Positions 33,996 to 44,068 of a stretch of DNA of 64,000 nt are shown one piece after another. Source of the DNA: Nonomuraea turkmeniaca. Lineage in GTDB: Bacteria; Actinomycetota; Actinomycetes; Streptosporangiales; Streptosporangiaceae. The stretch is from the NCBI RefSeq assembly GCF_005889735.1, contig NZ_VCKY01000021.1, forward strand, positions 1 to 64,000, written 5' to 3'. Each line of letters opens with the position of its first letter. Position 1 is the stretch's first letter. The position numbers were made by a program, and so were the translations under genes. The notes beneath the pieces were generated by a model. That model searched no databases. It had not been told where the DNA came from and saw only the letters and a list, made by a program, of their open reading frames with translations.

Positions 33996-34131
33996 GACAG
34001 TCCTCCCAACTGAATGTTACGCCGGTCGTGGCGTTTTGGGCCCCTCCGGAGGCTGACCACCCGACCCAGGACTGAGCCCGTCCGCCTTGGGCACAGGCCT
34101 CACAAGAACCCTATTGGGAGAACGACCGACG

Positions 34132-34749
34132 ATGGATAAGGACGGCAACAACAGCGCGGCCGAGTTCCTTCCCGACCAGTTGGACCTCGAGTCGCTGCGG
34201 CGCGCCGCGGCCTGCTGCGAAGGGTGCGAGCTGTACAGGAACGCCACGCAGACGGTGTTCGGCGAGGGGCCGGCCCAGGCGACGTTCATGCTGGTGGGCG
34301 AGCAGCCCGGGGACCAGGAGGACCGCCAGGGGCATCCGTTCGTCGGTCCGGCCGGGCGCATTCTGGACAAAGGGCTGGCGGAGGCGGGGATCGCGCGTGA
34401 CGACGTTTACGTCACCAACGCGGTCAAGCATTTTTCCTTCGTGCCGAGGGGAAAAAGGCGTATTCACCAGAAGCCGACCGCGGCCGAGATCGAGGCCTGC
34501 CATCCATGGCTCGACGCGGAGCTGGCCGTGGTGGATCCCCGGGTGGTCGTGGTGCTGGGGGCCACGGCCGCGCGGGCGCTGCTGGGACGGACGTTCCGGG
34601 TGACGCAGCACAGGGGCGAGCCGGTGCCGCTCGGGGACGCGCTCGCCGTGGCCACCATCCACCCGTCGGCCGTGTTGCGCGCGCCGGACAGGGACACGGC
34701 GTACAAGGGCTTCCTCGCCGACCTCCAAGCGGCGGCGCGGGTGGCCTGA
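34132..34749 (+). CDS. udgX: UdgX-type uracil-DNA glycosylase
   Basis: The protein is about 205 residues. The UDG core is visible (LVGEQPGDQEDRQGHPFVGP, YVTNAVKHFSF, ATIHPSAVLRA), as are cysteines fitting a 4Fe-4S site (CCEGC near residue 29, EACHPW). The loop GKRRIHQKP (about 107-115) is the hallmark of UdgX, where the His (here H112) becomes covalently bonded to the abasic sugar after uracil removal. UdgX binds uracil-DNA extremely tightly instead of turning over. ATG 34132 was chosen for the GGGAG upstream. Confidence 0.93.
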   Translation: MDKDGNNSAAEFLPDQLDLESLRRAAACCEGCELYRNATQTVFGEGPAQATFMLVGEQPGDQEDRQGHPFVGPAGRILDKGLAEAGIARDDVYVTNAVKHFSFVPRGKRRIHQKPTAAEIEACHPWLDAELAVVDPRVVVVLGATAARALLGRTFRVTQHRGEPVPLGDALAVATIHPSAVLRAPDRDTAYKGFLADLQAAARVA

Positions 34750-34760
34750 CCGCTCGCGGC

Positions 34761-36041
34761 CTAGTCAGGGGCGGGCACCTGGTCATGCTTGCCGGCCGTA
34801 CCCGCCCGGTAGTTCCTGAAGGTGGCCACGGACAGGCCCACGACGAGGACCGCGACCGCGCACGCCAGTCCGCCGCCCACCCACGCGCCGGTCAGCCCGA
34901 ACGCCGTCGCCGTCGCGCCGGCCCGCAGGTCGCCCAGGCGCGGCCCGCCCGCCACGACCACCATGAACGCGCCCTGCAGCCGTCCCCGCATCTCGTCGGG
35001 CGCGTACAGCTGCAGGATCGACTGCCGCCACACCGACGACACCACGTCGGCCGCGCCTCCGACGGCCATGAACGCCACCACCAGCCACAACTCCTGGACC
35101 AGCCCCGCCGCGGCCACGGCCAGCCCCCAGACGGCGATGACGACGACCAGCGCCATCCCCTGCCGGGTGACCCGACCCACCCATCCGGAGAACAACGCGC
35201 CGATGACGGAGCCGCCGGCCATGGCCGAGTTCAGCAGGCCGAGCGCGATCTCCGACCCGCCGAACGACTTGTCGGCCAGCTCCGGGAACAGCGCCCGCGG
35301 CAGCGCGAACACCATCGCGATGATGTCCACCACGAACGACATCAGCAGCACCCGGCTCCTGACGATGAAGCTGAGCCCCTCCAGCACCGCCCGTGCACCC
35401 GGACGGCTCACCTCGCCCTTCGGAGGCAGTGAGGGCAGCCTGAGAGCCGCGTAGAGGCTTGCGGCGAACAGCAGGGCATCCACCGCGTACGCCGCCGCGA
35501 ACCCGCCCGTGGCGAGCAGCACGCCCCCGACCATCGGCCCGATCACCGCGCCCATGCTGTACACCAGCGAGTTGAGCGCATTGGCGGCGGGCACCAGCTC
35601 GGGCTCCAGGAGCCTCGGGATGATCGCACCCCTGGTCGGCCCGGTGATGGCGAATCCGGTGGCGTTCAACGCGACGGCCGCGAAGATCAGGTAGACGTTC
35701 CCCAGCCCGAGCAGCGCCTGGACCAGGATGAACAGGGTGGCCGCCCAGGCCACGAGCGAGCCGACGACCAGCACCCTGCGCCGGTCCAGGGCGTCGGCGA
35801 CCGCCCCGCCCCACAGGCCGAACACCACCAGTGGCACCAGGTTGGCCATGCTGAGCAGCCCGACCCAGAACGAGGAGTGCGTCAGCTCGTAGACCTGCTG
35901 GCCGACCGCCACGACGGTGACCCCGACCCCGACGTGCGAGACGGCCTGGCCGACCCAGATCCGCCGGTACGCGGGCACGCGCAGCGGACGAGTGTCCACC
36001 AGATGACGTTTGACGAACTCCCCGAATGCCACTCCATGCAC
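34761..36041 (-). CDS. MFS transporter
   Basis: The membrane protein is about 426 residues with ~12 helices. The motif A region between helices 2 and 3 is GGAVADALDRRRVLVVG, and the mid-loop is VLLMSFVVDIIAMVF. It resembles MdfA/enterobactin-exporter-like (EntS) major facilitator proteins. The start is uncertain: GTG 36041 sits two bases after the pdxH stop (36043), while an ATG at 36104 would overlap pdxH. Substrate unknown. Confidence 0.85.
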   Translation of the reverse strand: MHGVAFGEFVKRHLVDTRPLRVPAYRRIWVGQAVSHVGVGVTVVAVGQQVYELTHSSFWVGLLSMANLVPLVVFGLWGGAVADALDRRRVLVVGSLVAWAATLFILVQALLGLGNVYLIFAAVALNATGFAITGPTRGAIIPRLLEPELVPAANALNSLVYSMGAVIGPMVGGVLLATGGFAAAYAVDALLFAASLYAALRLPSLPPKGEVSRPGARAVLEGLSFIVRSRVLLMSFVVDIIAMVFALPRALFPELADKSFGGSEIALGLLNSAMAGGSVIGALFSGWVGRVTRQGMALVVVIAVWGLAVAAAGLVQELWLVVAFMAVGGAADVVSSVWRQSILQLYAPDEMRGRLQGAFMVVVAGGPRLGDLRAGATATAFGLTGAWVGGGLACAVAVLVVGLSVATFRNYRAGTAGKHDQVPAPD

Positions 36042-36042
36042 A

Positions 36043-36696
36043 TTAAGGTGCGAGTCTCTCCAGGGCCCAGCCGGGTCGGGTCCTCCGGTAACGAAGCCGG
36101 TCATGCATCCGGTCGAGCTGCCCCTGCCAGAACTCCACCTCGATCGGGGCGACGCGGAAGCCGCCCCAGAAGTCGGGCACCGGCGGATCGTCCGGCCAGC
36201 GGTCAGCCAGCTCGCGGTAGCGGTCGTCCAACTCCTCCCTGGAGCGGACGACGGCCGACTGGCGCGAGGCCCACGCGCCGATGCGCGAGCCGTACGGGCG
36301 GGAACTGAAGTATTCGGCCGACTCCTCGTGGGAGATCTTGGCGACGGTCCCCTCGATGCGGACCTGGCGGCGGATGGGGTGCCAGGGGAACAACAGCGAG
36401 GCGCGGGGGTTCTCGGCGAGGTCGCGGCCCTTGCGCGACTCGTAGTTGGTGTAGAAGACGAATCCGCGTTCGTCGTAGCCCTTCAGCAGGACCGTCCTGG
36501 CGCTGGGCCGGCCGCCGGCGGAGGCGGTGGCCAGGATCATGGCGTTGGGTTCCGGCAGACCGGCCTCGACCGCGTCCTGGAACCAGACAGTGAATTGCGC
36601 TATGGGATCGGACGCGAGGTCTGATTCGAGCAGCGGCTCGCCCTCGTACGTACGGCGAAGCCCCGCCAACACGGGCGGGCGCGGGGTGGCATCCAC
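36043..36696 (-). CDS. pdxH: Pyridoxamine 5'-phosphate oxidase
   Basis: The protein is about 217 residues from GTG 36696; a longer form from GTG 36738 is possible. It has FMN- and substrate-binding motifs of PdxH (EPNAMILATASAGGRPSART, GYDERGFVFYTNYESRKG, SRPYGSRIGAWASRQS) and the C-terminal signature VAPIEVEFWQGQLDRMHDR. It oxidises PNP/PMP to pyridoxal 5'-phosphate. A -10-like TACCGT lies 4 bases before GTG 36696, suggesting a leaderless or near-leaderless mRNA. Confidence 0.92.
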   Translation of the reverse strand: MDATPRPPVLAGLRRTYEGEPLLESDLASDPIAQFTVWFQDAVEAGLPEPNAMILATASAGGRPSARTVLLKGYDERGFVFYTNYESRKGRDLAENPRASLLFPWHPIRRQVRIEGTVAKISHEESAEYFSSRPYGSRIGAWASRQSAVVRSREELDDRYRELADRWPDDPPVPDFWGGFRVAPIEVEFWQGQLDRMHDRLRYRRTRPGWALERLAP

Positions 36697-36743
36697 GAGA
36701 CGGTATTCTTGCGCGCTTGCCTGGAAGATCCCACGCACCGTCG

Positions 36744-36854
36744 TGTCACGGCGATCTCACGCCGATCTGTCACGGCGATCTGTCATGGCGATCTCATGCA
36801 GACTACTGAGACCGCTGTGTCATGGCGATCTCATGCCGGCTTCTGAGACCGCTC
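36744..36854. repeat. Tandem repeats upstream of citrate synthase
   Basis: TGTCAYGGCGATCT occurs four times (36744, 36768, 36781, 36818). The last two are part of a 37-bp unit repeated in tandem (36781-36817 and 36818-36854) that differs mainly in a 6-base stretch. The spacings are 24, 13 and 37 bases. The block lies in the 291-base gap between pdxH and citrate synthase, where the promoters should be. Confidence 0.85.
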
Positions 36855-36987
36855 CGACCAGCGGGTTTGGCCTTACGGCGGGTCCCGAGACCAAGCATGA
36901 CCTGCTAGGGGGTTAAATTGACCCGCCGGTATCTCGACATCAAGGCTTTGCATTGCCGGAACATGGCAGAAAGGGAGGCGGCCGAGT

Positions 36988-38094
36988 ATGTCCGACTTCA
37001 AACCCGGGCTCGAAGGCGTCGTAGCTTTCGAGACCGAGATCGCGGAACCGGACAAAGAAGGGGGCGCCCTTCGATACCGGGGCGTTGACATCGAGGAGCT
37101 GGTCGGCCGTGTCCCGTTCGGGGCAGTGTGGGGCCTGCTGGTCGACAACACGTTCCAGCCGGGCCTGCCCCCGGCGGAGCCGTACCCCATCCCTGTCCAC
37201 TCCGGTGACATCCGCGTAGACGTGCAGAGTGCGCTGGCCATGCTGGCTCCCGCCTATGGCTTCAAGCCGCTGCTCGACATCAGTGACGAGGAGGCCCGCG
37301 ACCAGCTGGCGCGTGCTTCCGTGATGGCGCTGTCGTTCGTGGCGCAGTCCGCTCGCGGGCTCGGCCTCCCGATGGTGCCGCAGAGCCGGGTCGACGAGGC
37401 GAAGACCATCGTCGAACGTTTCATGATCCGCTGGCGCGGTGAGCCCGATCCCAAGCACGTGAAGGCCATCGACGCTTACTGGACCTCCGCCGCCGAGCAC
37501 GGCATGAACGCCTCGACGTTCACCGCCCGCGTCATCGCGTCCACCGGCGCGGACGTGGCGGCCGCGCTCTCCGGCGCCGTGGGCGCCATGTCCGGCCCGC
37601 TGCACGGCGGCGCCCCTGCCCGGGTGCTGCACATGATCGAGGGCGTCGAGCAGCTCGGCGACGCCAAGAAGTACGTCCAGAGCGAGCTCGACAAGGGCAA
37701 CAGGCTCATGGGCTTCGGCCACCGCGTCTACCGCGCCGAGGACCCGCGGGCCCGCGTGCTGCGCCGTACCGCCAAGGAGCTCGACGCACCTCGCTACGAG
37801 GTCGCGGCGGCGCTGGAGCAGGCCGCGCTGGAGGAACTGCACGCACGCAAGCCCGACCGGGTGCTCGCCACCAACGTCGAGTACTGGGCGGCCGTGGTGC
37901 TGGACTTCGCCGAGGTGCCGTCCCACATGTTCACCTCGATGTTCACCTGCGCCCGCACGGCCGGCTGGGCCGCGCACATCCTGGAGCAGAAGCGCACGGG
38001 CAGGCTGGTCCGCCCCAGCGCGAACTACGTCGGCCCCACGACGCGTCCGCTCAGCGAGGTGCCCGGCGCGGACCAGGTGGTCGGCGCTTACTGA
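36988..38094 (+). CDS. Citrate synthase family protein (type II, short form)
   Basis: The 368-residue enzyme starts MSDFKPGLEGVVAFETEIAE. Active-site residues are in SGPLHGGAPARVLHM (His), MGFGHRVYRAEDPRA (His) and the C-terminal VLDFAEVPSHMFTSMF (Asp). It condenses acetyl-CoA or propionyl-CoA with oxaloacetate. Length and motifs resemble the CitA/GltA2-like enzymes of actinobacteria; 2-methylcitrate synthase cannot be excluded. GGGAGG precedes the ATG. Confidence 0.92.
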   Translation: MSDFKPGLEGVVAFETEIAEPDKEGGALRYRGVDIEELVGRVPFGAVWGLLVDNTFQPGLPPAEPYPIPVHSGDIRVDVQSALAMLAPAYGFKPLLDISDEEARDQLARASVMALSFVAQSARGLGLPMVPQSRVDEAKTIVERFMIRWRGEPDPKHVKAIDAYWTSAAEHGMNASTFTARVIASTGADVAAALSGAVGAMSGPLHGGAPARVLHMIEGVEQLGDAKKYVQSELDKGNRLMGFGHRVYRAEDPRARVLRRTAKELDAPRYEVAAALEQAALEELHARKPDRVLATNVEYWAAVVLDFAEVPSHMFTSMFTCARTAGWAAHILEQKRTGRLVRPSANYVGPTTRPLSEVPGADQVVGAY

Positions 38095-38104
38095 TCCACG
38101 TCAC

Positions 38105-38147
38105 AACGGCTACTGCGCGGCTTGCACCCGCCCGGTAGCCGTTTTTC
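38105..38147 (+). terminator. Terminator after citrate synthase
   Basis: AACGGCTAC (38105-38113) pairs with GTAGCCGTT (38135-38143), followed by TTTT. It lies 10 bases past the stop codon. Confidence 0.85.
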
Positions 38148-38150
38148 GTG

Positions 38151-38225
38151 GGAAGGCCTTTGAGCGGAACAGCCTTGAGCGGGACAGCCTTGAGCGGGAC
38201 TGCCTCGGACGGAAAGCCTTAAGGG
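38151..38225. repeat. 15-bp tandem repeat, about five units
   Basis: Units of 15 bases follow directly on the terminator; the best are GGAACAGCCTTGAGC (38166-38180) and GGGACAGCCTTGAGC (38181-38195), with degenerate units on both sides. They are back to back, so not CRISPR. The rest of the stretch to 38363 contains no gene I can support. Confidence 0.85.
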
Positions 38226-38363
38226 AAAGTCGTCCTTGACCGCCTCTTGTCGAGGGACCAGCCTTGGCCCAGGCACCCCCCAGTCTCCCACGAGCAGGCC
38301 GGACAATCACGCGTAGCGGGTTGTCGGCGCGCGCCTGCCCTCCTTCGGTGGGAGACCAGCAAG

Positions 38364-38887
38364 GAGGCACGTCATACTCCAGTCGACCGACGACTCGGCC
38401 GGATCTTCAACCTCACCCCGTTCGCCGACTTCAACGCGCCCTCCCTGAGGCAGGCTCTGATGGCGATGGGCCGGCCCGGCGGCGTCATCGACGCGCGGGA
38501 CCCGCTGCAGGAGGGACCGGTCCGGCTGGTCACGAACCCGGAGCTCAGTCCGAGCAACGTCGACAAGACGGCGCACACCGCGGGGGTGACGTTCCTGGGC
38601 CAGTTCATCGACCACGACGTCACGTTCGACGAGACCTCACCGCTCGGCGTGCCGACGAGCCCCGAGCAGTCGCCCAACAGCCGAACGCCGGGGCTCGACC
38701 TCGACTCCGTCTACGGCGGCGGGCCCGCCGCCGACCCGCAGCTCCACAACCCCTCCGACCCCGCCAAGCTGCGGCTGGAGAGCGGCGGCAGGTTCGAGGA
38801 CCTGCCGCGCACGTCGAGCCGGGCGACTTCCGGATGGTGGACCTGCTCACGTTCGCGCGGGTGGACCCGGCAAGCCGCGGCCAGTGA
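38364..38887 (+). pseudogene. Animal-type heme peroxidase, remnant with central deletion
   Basis: The first frame reads FNLTPFADFNAPSLRQAL, TFLGQFIDHDVTFDETSPLG and LDLDSVYGGGP, the start of the animal haem peroxidase domain including the distal-His motif (QFIDHD). Near 38810 the coherent reading moves to another frame, which ends VDLLTFARVDPASRGQ at TGA 38885-38887 and looks like the normal C-terminus of the same family. Several hundred residues of catalytic domain are missing and no clear start codon is present, so the gene is dead. Confidence 0.7.
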
Positions 38888-38911
38888 GCGACGGCGGGGC
38901 CGTGCGCCGGG

Positions 38912-39648
38912 TCAGTCCCCGGCGCACGGCCCCGGCGGGATCAGGCCCGCCCGGTAGGCGTTGGTGAATGCTTCCGACCGGTTGCGCGCGTCGAGCTTCC
39001 TGAACAGGCGGGCCCTGGTGCTCTCCACGATCTTGCTCGCGATGCCCAGCAGGCGGGCGGTCTGCCTGATCGTGTGGCCCCCGGCGATGGAGACCAGCAC
39101 GTCGTGCTCGCGGGCAGTGAGGCGGGGGCGGGCAGGAGGCGGCGGCACATGTTCGCGCCGAGCACCACGTACTCCCTGGACACCAGGTCGAGGACCGCGC
39201 AGAGGTGGTCGGGCACGTCCTCCAGCCACAACACGGCGAACGCGCCGCGGGCACGGCGTCGGCCACGGCGGCGGGTCCCGGCGGCGCGGACGGCACGGCG
39301 ACGGTGCGGGCATCGAGGCGTGCCGGCAGCAGCCAGTCCGCGGGCAGCGGGTCCACGAGCACCGCGGTGAACCGCAGGCCGGCTGCCCAGGAGGCGTCGT
39401 GGACGGTCCAGTCCCGGACGGCGTACAACGCCCGGCCGCCCCGGATGATGGCCCGCGTCACCACCTCGGCCGCCACGACGCACCTGGCGTGCATCACCAC
39501 CAGCTCGCGGCCGCACGGCACGCGCGGGCGGCGCGCACCCGGGTAAAGATCCAGCAAATCGAGCGCCAGCCCCCTGGGCGCTGTGGCCTGAGCCGGCCAG
39601 GGAGAGGACCTCCAGTTCCCTGGCGCTGAGGACGTCGACGTCAGCCAT
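38912..39648 (-). pseudogene. LuxR-family regulator, frameshifted
   Basis: Three minus-strand frames together give one LuxR-type protein. MADVDVLSARELEVLSLAG opens at ATG 39648. A middle part contains DWTVHDASWAAGLRFTAVLV and, in another frame, WLEDVPDHLCAVLDLVSREY. The C-terminal helix-turn-helix (LTAREHDVLVSIAGGHTIRQ, LFRKLDARNRSEAFTNAY) ends at 38912. The first break coincides with a run of five G (minus strand, near 39570-39580), so some shifts could be sequencing errors, but at least three are needed to restore the protein. Confidence 0.65.
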
Positions 39649-39685
39649 GGCCGTCACCGCTTCTCGCGACTTGTGAGGAACGTGA

Positions 39686-40961
<1,276 letters not shown>

Positions 40962-41102
40962 CTGACGGCGTAACCGTCCCTCCGCGACGCGCTGCGCGAA
41001 CCGCGCCGGCACCGCCAACCGGTCGGTGCCGGCTGCGGCGTGCCTGAAGGCGTCGCGGTACGGCGTGCGGACCTTCCCCCCTCGAGCAGTAGGAAACGAC
41101 TC

Positions 41103-41687
41103 TTGCCCGATATCCCCCCACGCCTGGTTACCGTGCGCCCCAAGAGCCTCGGTTATCTGATGTTCGCCAGCCGCTGGCTCCAGGTGCCGCTCTACCTGGG
41201 CCTGATCGTGGCGCAGGCGGTCTACGTCTGGCAGTTCGTGCTGGAGCTCTGGCACCTGATCGAGACGGTGTTCCTGCACGCCGCCCCGGCATCGTCCGGC
41301 ACGCCGTCGGCCGAGGTCGTGGTGATGCTCACGGTCCTGGGGCTCATCGACGTGGTGATGATCTCCAACCTGCTGATCATGGTGATCATCGGCGGTTACG
41401 AGACGTTCGTCTCCCGCATCAACCTCAACGACCATCCCGACGAGCCGGAGTGGCTCTCCCACGTCAACGCCAACGTGCTGAAGGTCAAGCTGGCCACGGC
41501 CATCATCGGCATCTCGTCGGTGCACCTGCTGCAGACCTTCATCAGGGCGCAGTCGACCCCCAACGACAAGATCATGTGGCAGACGATCATCCACCTGGCG
41601 TTCGTGGCCTCCGCCGTGGGCCTGGCCTTCATCGACCGCCTGCTCTCGGCGTCCCCCGCCGAGCACACGCGGTCGCACCTTCAGTAA
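41103..41687 (+). CDS. UPF0114/YqhA-family membrane protein
   Basis: The protein is about 194 residues from TTG 41103 (AGGAAA upstream; the longer ORF has no ribosome-binding site). It has four membrane helices and the family core (SLGYLMFASRWLQVPLYLGL, LGLIDVVMISNLLIMVIIGG, YETFVSRI, VKLATAIIGISSVHLLQTF). The function of this widespread family is unknown. It converges on the rhomboid gene with a 7-base overlap. Confidence 0.88.
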   Translation: MPDIPPRLVTVRPKSLGYLMFASRWLQVPLYLGLIVAQAVYVWQFVLELWHLIETVFLHAAPASSGTPSAEVVVMLTVLGLIDVVMISNLLIMVIIGGYETFVSRINLNDHPDEPEWLSHVNANVLKVKLATAIIGISSVHLLQTFIRAQSTPNDKIMWQTIIHLAFVASAVGLAFIDRLLSASPAEHTRSHLQ

Positions 41688-42307
41688 GCCGGGATCTCCC
41701 GCTGCTTCTTGTGGCGCAGCACCCAACCGGCCACCACGCCGCCGATGAGGCCGAACAGGTGCCCCTGCCAAGAGATGCCCTCCTGGTTGGGCAGCAGCCC
41801 AGCCAGGATCCCGTAGTACGCGATGCCCACGCCCACGGCGATGACGATGTCGAGCAGGCGCCGGTCGAACACGCCCCTGGACAGGATGTAGCCGAAGTAG
41901 CCGAACACCAGCCCGCTCGCCCCGACCGTGTAGACGGCAGGGCTGGTCAGCCAGGTGCCCAGGCCGCCGATCACGATGATGATCAGGCTCGCCCACAGGA
42001 ACTTGCGCACGTCACGCAGCCCGGCCAGGAAGCCCAGCACCAGCAGGGGCAGCGAGTTGGCCATGAGGTGCGCGAAGCCGCCGTGCAGGAAGGGCGCGAA
42101 CAGGATGCCGACCAGCCCTTCGGGGTCCCAGCCCAGGATGCCGAACTGGTCGAGCGCGCCGTTGAGCACGAAGTCGATGCCTTCGACGACCCACATCACG
42201 ACAAGCATGCCGACCACGATGATGAGCGCGCTCAGCGCCCCGGAGAACAGGGCTCCAGCACCGCGTTTGGCGGACTCGAACCTCGGCGGACCCGAATAAT
42301 CGCTCAT
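41681..42307 (-). CDS. Rhomboid-family intramembrane serine protease
   Basis: The 208-residue membrane protein has six helices and rhomboid hallmarks: FLHGGFAHLMANSLPLL in helix 2, catalytic Ser in YTVGASGLVFGYFGY (GxSG) and catalytic His in WQGHLFGLIGG. Rhomboids cleave substrates within the membrane. Natural substrates are unknown. It is separated from the next minus-strand gene by about 170 bases. Confidence 0.92.
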   Translation of the reverse strand: MSDYSGPPRFESAKRGAGALFSGALSALIIVVGMLVVMWVVEGIDFVLNGALDQFGILGWDPEGLVGILFAPFLHGGFAHLMANSLPLLVLGFLAGLRDVRKFLWASLIIIVIGGLGTWLTSPAVYTVGASGLVFGYFGYILSRGVFDRRLLDIVIAVGVGIAYYGILAGLLPNQEGISWQGHLFGLIGGVVAGWVLRHKKQREIPAY

Positions 42308-42440
42308 GCGCCCTCCTCCGGACGTCGCATGAGCGACAGTCGGCTGTGTTCGACTGGTCGCTCGCCACGCTCGCTCATGCGCACTCCCAGTAGCTCGTCT
42401 TCTCCCTTTACCGTACGCAGGAAGAGCTATGAATGCGCTA

Positions 42441-42472
42441 AAAGTATCCCCCTCCCGATCCCGGGAGGGGGA
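42441..42472 (-). terminator. Terminator after enoyl-CoA hydratase gene
   Basis: An 11-bp stem (42447-42457 with 42462-42472) with a four-base loop is followed on the minus strand by ACTTTTAG. It begins four bases after the enoyl-CoA hydratase stop. Confidence 0.85.
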
Positions 42473-42475
42473 CGG

Positions 42476-43240
42476 CTATTCGCCCTTCCATTGGGGCGCG
42501 CGCTTCTCGGCGAAGGCCGCGGCGCCCTCCATGGCGTCCTTGGAGCCGAACACCGGATTGATGATCGCGCCTTGCTTGGCGAACATCTCCTCGAGCGACC
42601 AGTCCTGCGACTCGATGATCACCTTCTTGGTGGCCGCAAGGGCCAGCGGGGCGTTGCCGGCGATCTTGCGGGCCAGCTCCAGCGCTCCCTCCAGGGCCGC
42701 GCCCGGCTCGGTGATCCGGTTGACCAGGCCGAGCTCGTACAGGCGGGAGGCTGGATAGTGCTCGCCGGTCAGCGCGATCTCCATGGCAACGTGGTACGGG
42801 ATCCGCCGCGGCAGCCGCATGATGCCGCCCGCTCCGGCCACCAGCCCGCGCTTGGGCTCTGGCAGCCCGAAGGTCGACTCCGACGACGCCACGATGACGT
42901 CACAGGCCAGCGCGAGCTCGAACCCGCCTGCGAGCGCGTACCCTTCGACGGCGGCCACGAGCGGCTTCTTCGGCGGCGCCTCGGTCACCCCGCCGAACCC
43001 GCGCCCCTCCACCACCGGGAAGTCGCCGGTCAGGAACCCCTTCAGGTCCATCCCCGCCGAGAACGTGCCCCCAGCGCCGGTCAGGACATATGCAGAAATG
43101 TCGGGACGTGTATCGAGTTCGTCGAGCGCGCCCGCGATCCCGCGCGCCACCGCCCCATTGACGGCGTTGCGGGCCTTGGGCCGGTTGATGGTAATGATCG
43201 CGACATTGCCGGACTCCTCGACGAGCACTTCGTCAGACAC
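42476..43240 (-). CDS. Enoyl-CoA hydratase/isomerase (crotonase family)
   Basis: The 254-residue protein has the crotonase oxyanion-hole segments (GTFSAGMDLKGFL near residue 59 and GYALAGGFELALACD near 105) and FGLPEPKRGLVAGAGG. The glutamates of the classical hydratase are less clear, so a dehydratase, isomerase or hydrolase activity is possible. It is 6 bases downstream of an SDR gene, consistent with a two-gene acyl-CoA operon. Confidence 0.9.
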   Translation of the reverse strand: MSDEVLVEESGNVAIITINRPKARNAVNGAVARGIAGALDELDTRPDISAYVLTGAGGTFSAGMDLKGFLTGDFPVVEGRGFGGVTEAPPKKPLVAAVEGYALAGGFELALACDVIVASSESTFGLPEPKRGLVAGAGGIMRLPRRIPYHVAMEIALTGEHYPASRLYELGLVNRITEPGAALEGALELARKIAGNAPLALAATKKVIIESQDWSLEEMFAKQGAIINPVFGSKDAMEGAAAFAEKRAPQWKGE

Positions 43241-43246
43241 GAGACC

Positions 43247-44020
43247 TCACTTGGGCTGGAAGCGGATGCCGCCGTCGAAGCGGATGACCTCGGCGTTCAT
43301 GTAGTCGTTCTCGATCAGGCTGCGCACCAGGTGGGCGAACTCGTCGGCCCGGCCCATGCGCTTGGGGAAGACCACCGGCGCGACCAGCTTGGCCTTGAAC
43401 TCCTCGGCGTTGGACGAGAAGCCGTAGATCGGGGTGTCGATGATGCCGGGGCAGATCGTGTTCACGCGTACGCCGATGGCCGCCAGATCCCGGGCCGCGG
43501 GCACCGTCATGCCGACGATGCCGCCCTTGGAGGCCGAGTACGCCAGCTGCCCGGTCTGACCCTCCAGGGCCGCCACCGACGCCGTGTTGATCACCACGCC
43601 GCGCTGCCCGTCGGCGTCGGCCGGCTCGGTCTTGGCGATCGCGGCCGCCGCGATGCGCATGAGGTTGAACGTGCCGATCAGGTTGACCTCGATGACCTTG
43701 CGGTAAGTGGCCGGGTTGTGCGGGCTGCCGTCCCGGTTGACCGTACGCTCCGCCCAGCCGATGCCGGCGCTGTTGACCACCACGCGCAGCGGCTTGCCCG
43801 TGGCCACGGCGGCGTCCACGGCCGCCTGCACCTGCTCGTCATCCGACACATCCGTCCTGGCGAAGACGCCGCCGAGCTCGTCGGCGACGCTCTTGCCACG
43901 TTCCTCGTTGAGGTCGGCGACGACCACCGTGGCGCCGGCGCGGGCCAGCTCGCGGGCCGTGGCCTCGCCGAGGCCGCTGGCGCCGCCGGAGATGATTGCT
44001 GCAGATCCGTTCACGTCCAT
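43247..44020 (-). CDS. SDR oxidoreductase, 3-hydroxyacyl-CoA dehydrogenase type II-like
   Basis: The 257-residue protein has the NAD site [19 protein letters not shown], catalytic Ser in [13 protein letters not shown] and YSASK (Tyr-x-x-x-Lys). The pattern [28 protein letters not shown] is typical of HSD10-like 3-hydroxyacyl-CoA dehydrogenases. The adjacent enoyl-CoA hydratase supports a role in beta-oxidation or branched-chain acyl-CoA breakdown. Confidence 0.9.
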   Translation of the reverse strand: MDVNGSAAIISGGASGLGEATARELARAGATVVVADLNEERGKSVADELGGVFARTDVSDDEQVQAAVDAAVATGKPLRVVVNSAGIGWAERTVNRDGSPHNPATYRKVIEVNLIGTFNLMRIAAAAIAKTEPADADGQRGVVINTASVAALEGQTGQLAYSASKGGIVGMTVPAARDLAAIGVRVNTICPGIIDTPIYGFSSNAEEFKAKLVAPVVFPKRMGRADEFAHLVRSLIENDYMNAEVIRFDGGIRFQPK

Positions 44021-44068
44021 AGACCGGACCCTAACCCGGCGACCGAATGAAGTTCTACTCGGGGGTCG

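Noticed and set aside
38151-38225. CRISPR array
   Set aside because: Repeats are 15 bp and contiguous with no spacers; no cas genes in the window. The 36.8 kb repeats are also not CRISPR.
41450-44050. 866-codon + strand open frame
   Set aside because: Antisense to rhomboid, enoyl-CoA hydratase and SDR genes, all of which have clear motifs; the frame is a GC-bias artefact.
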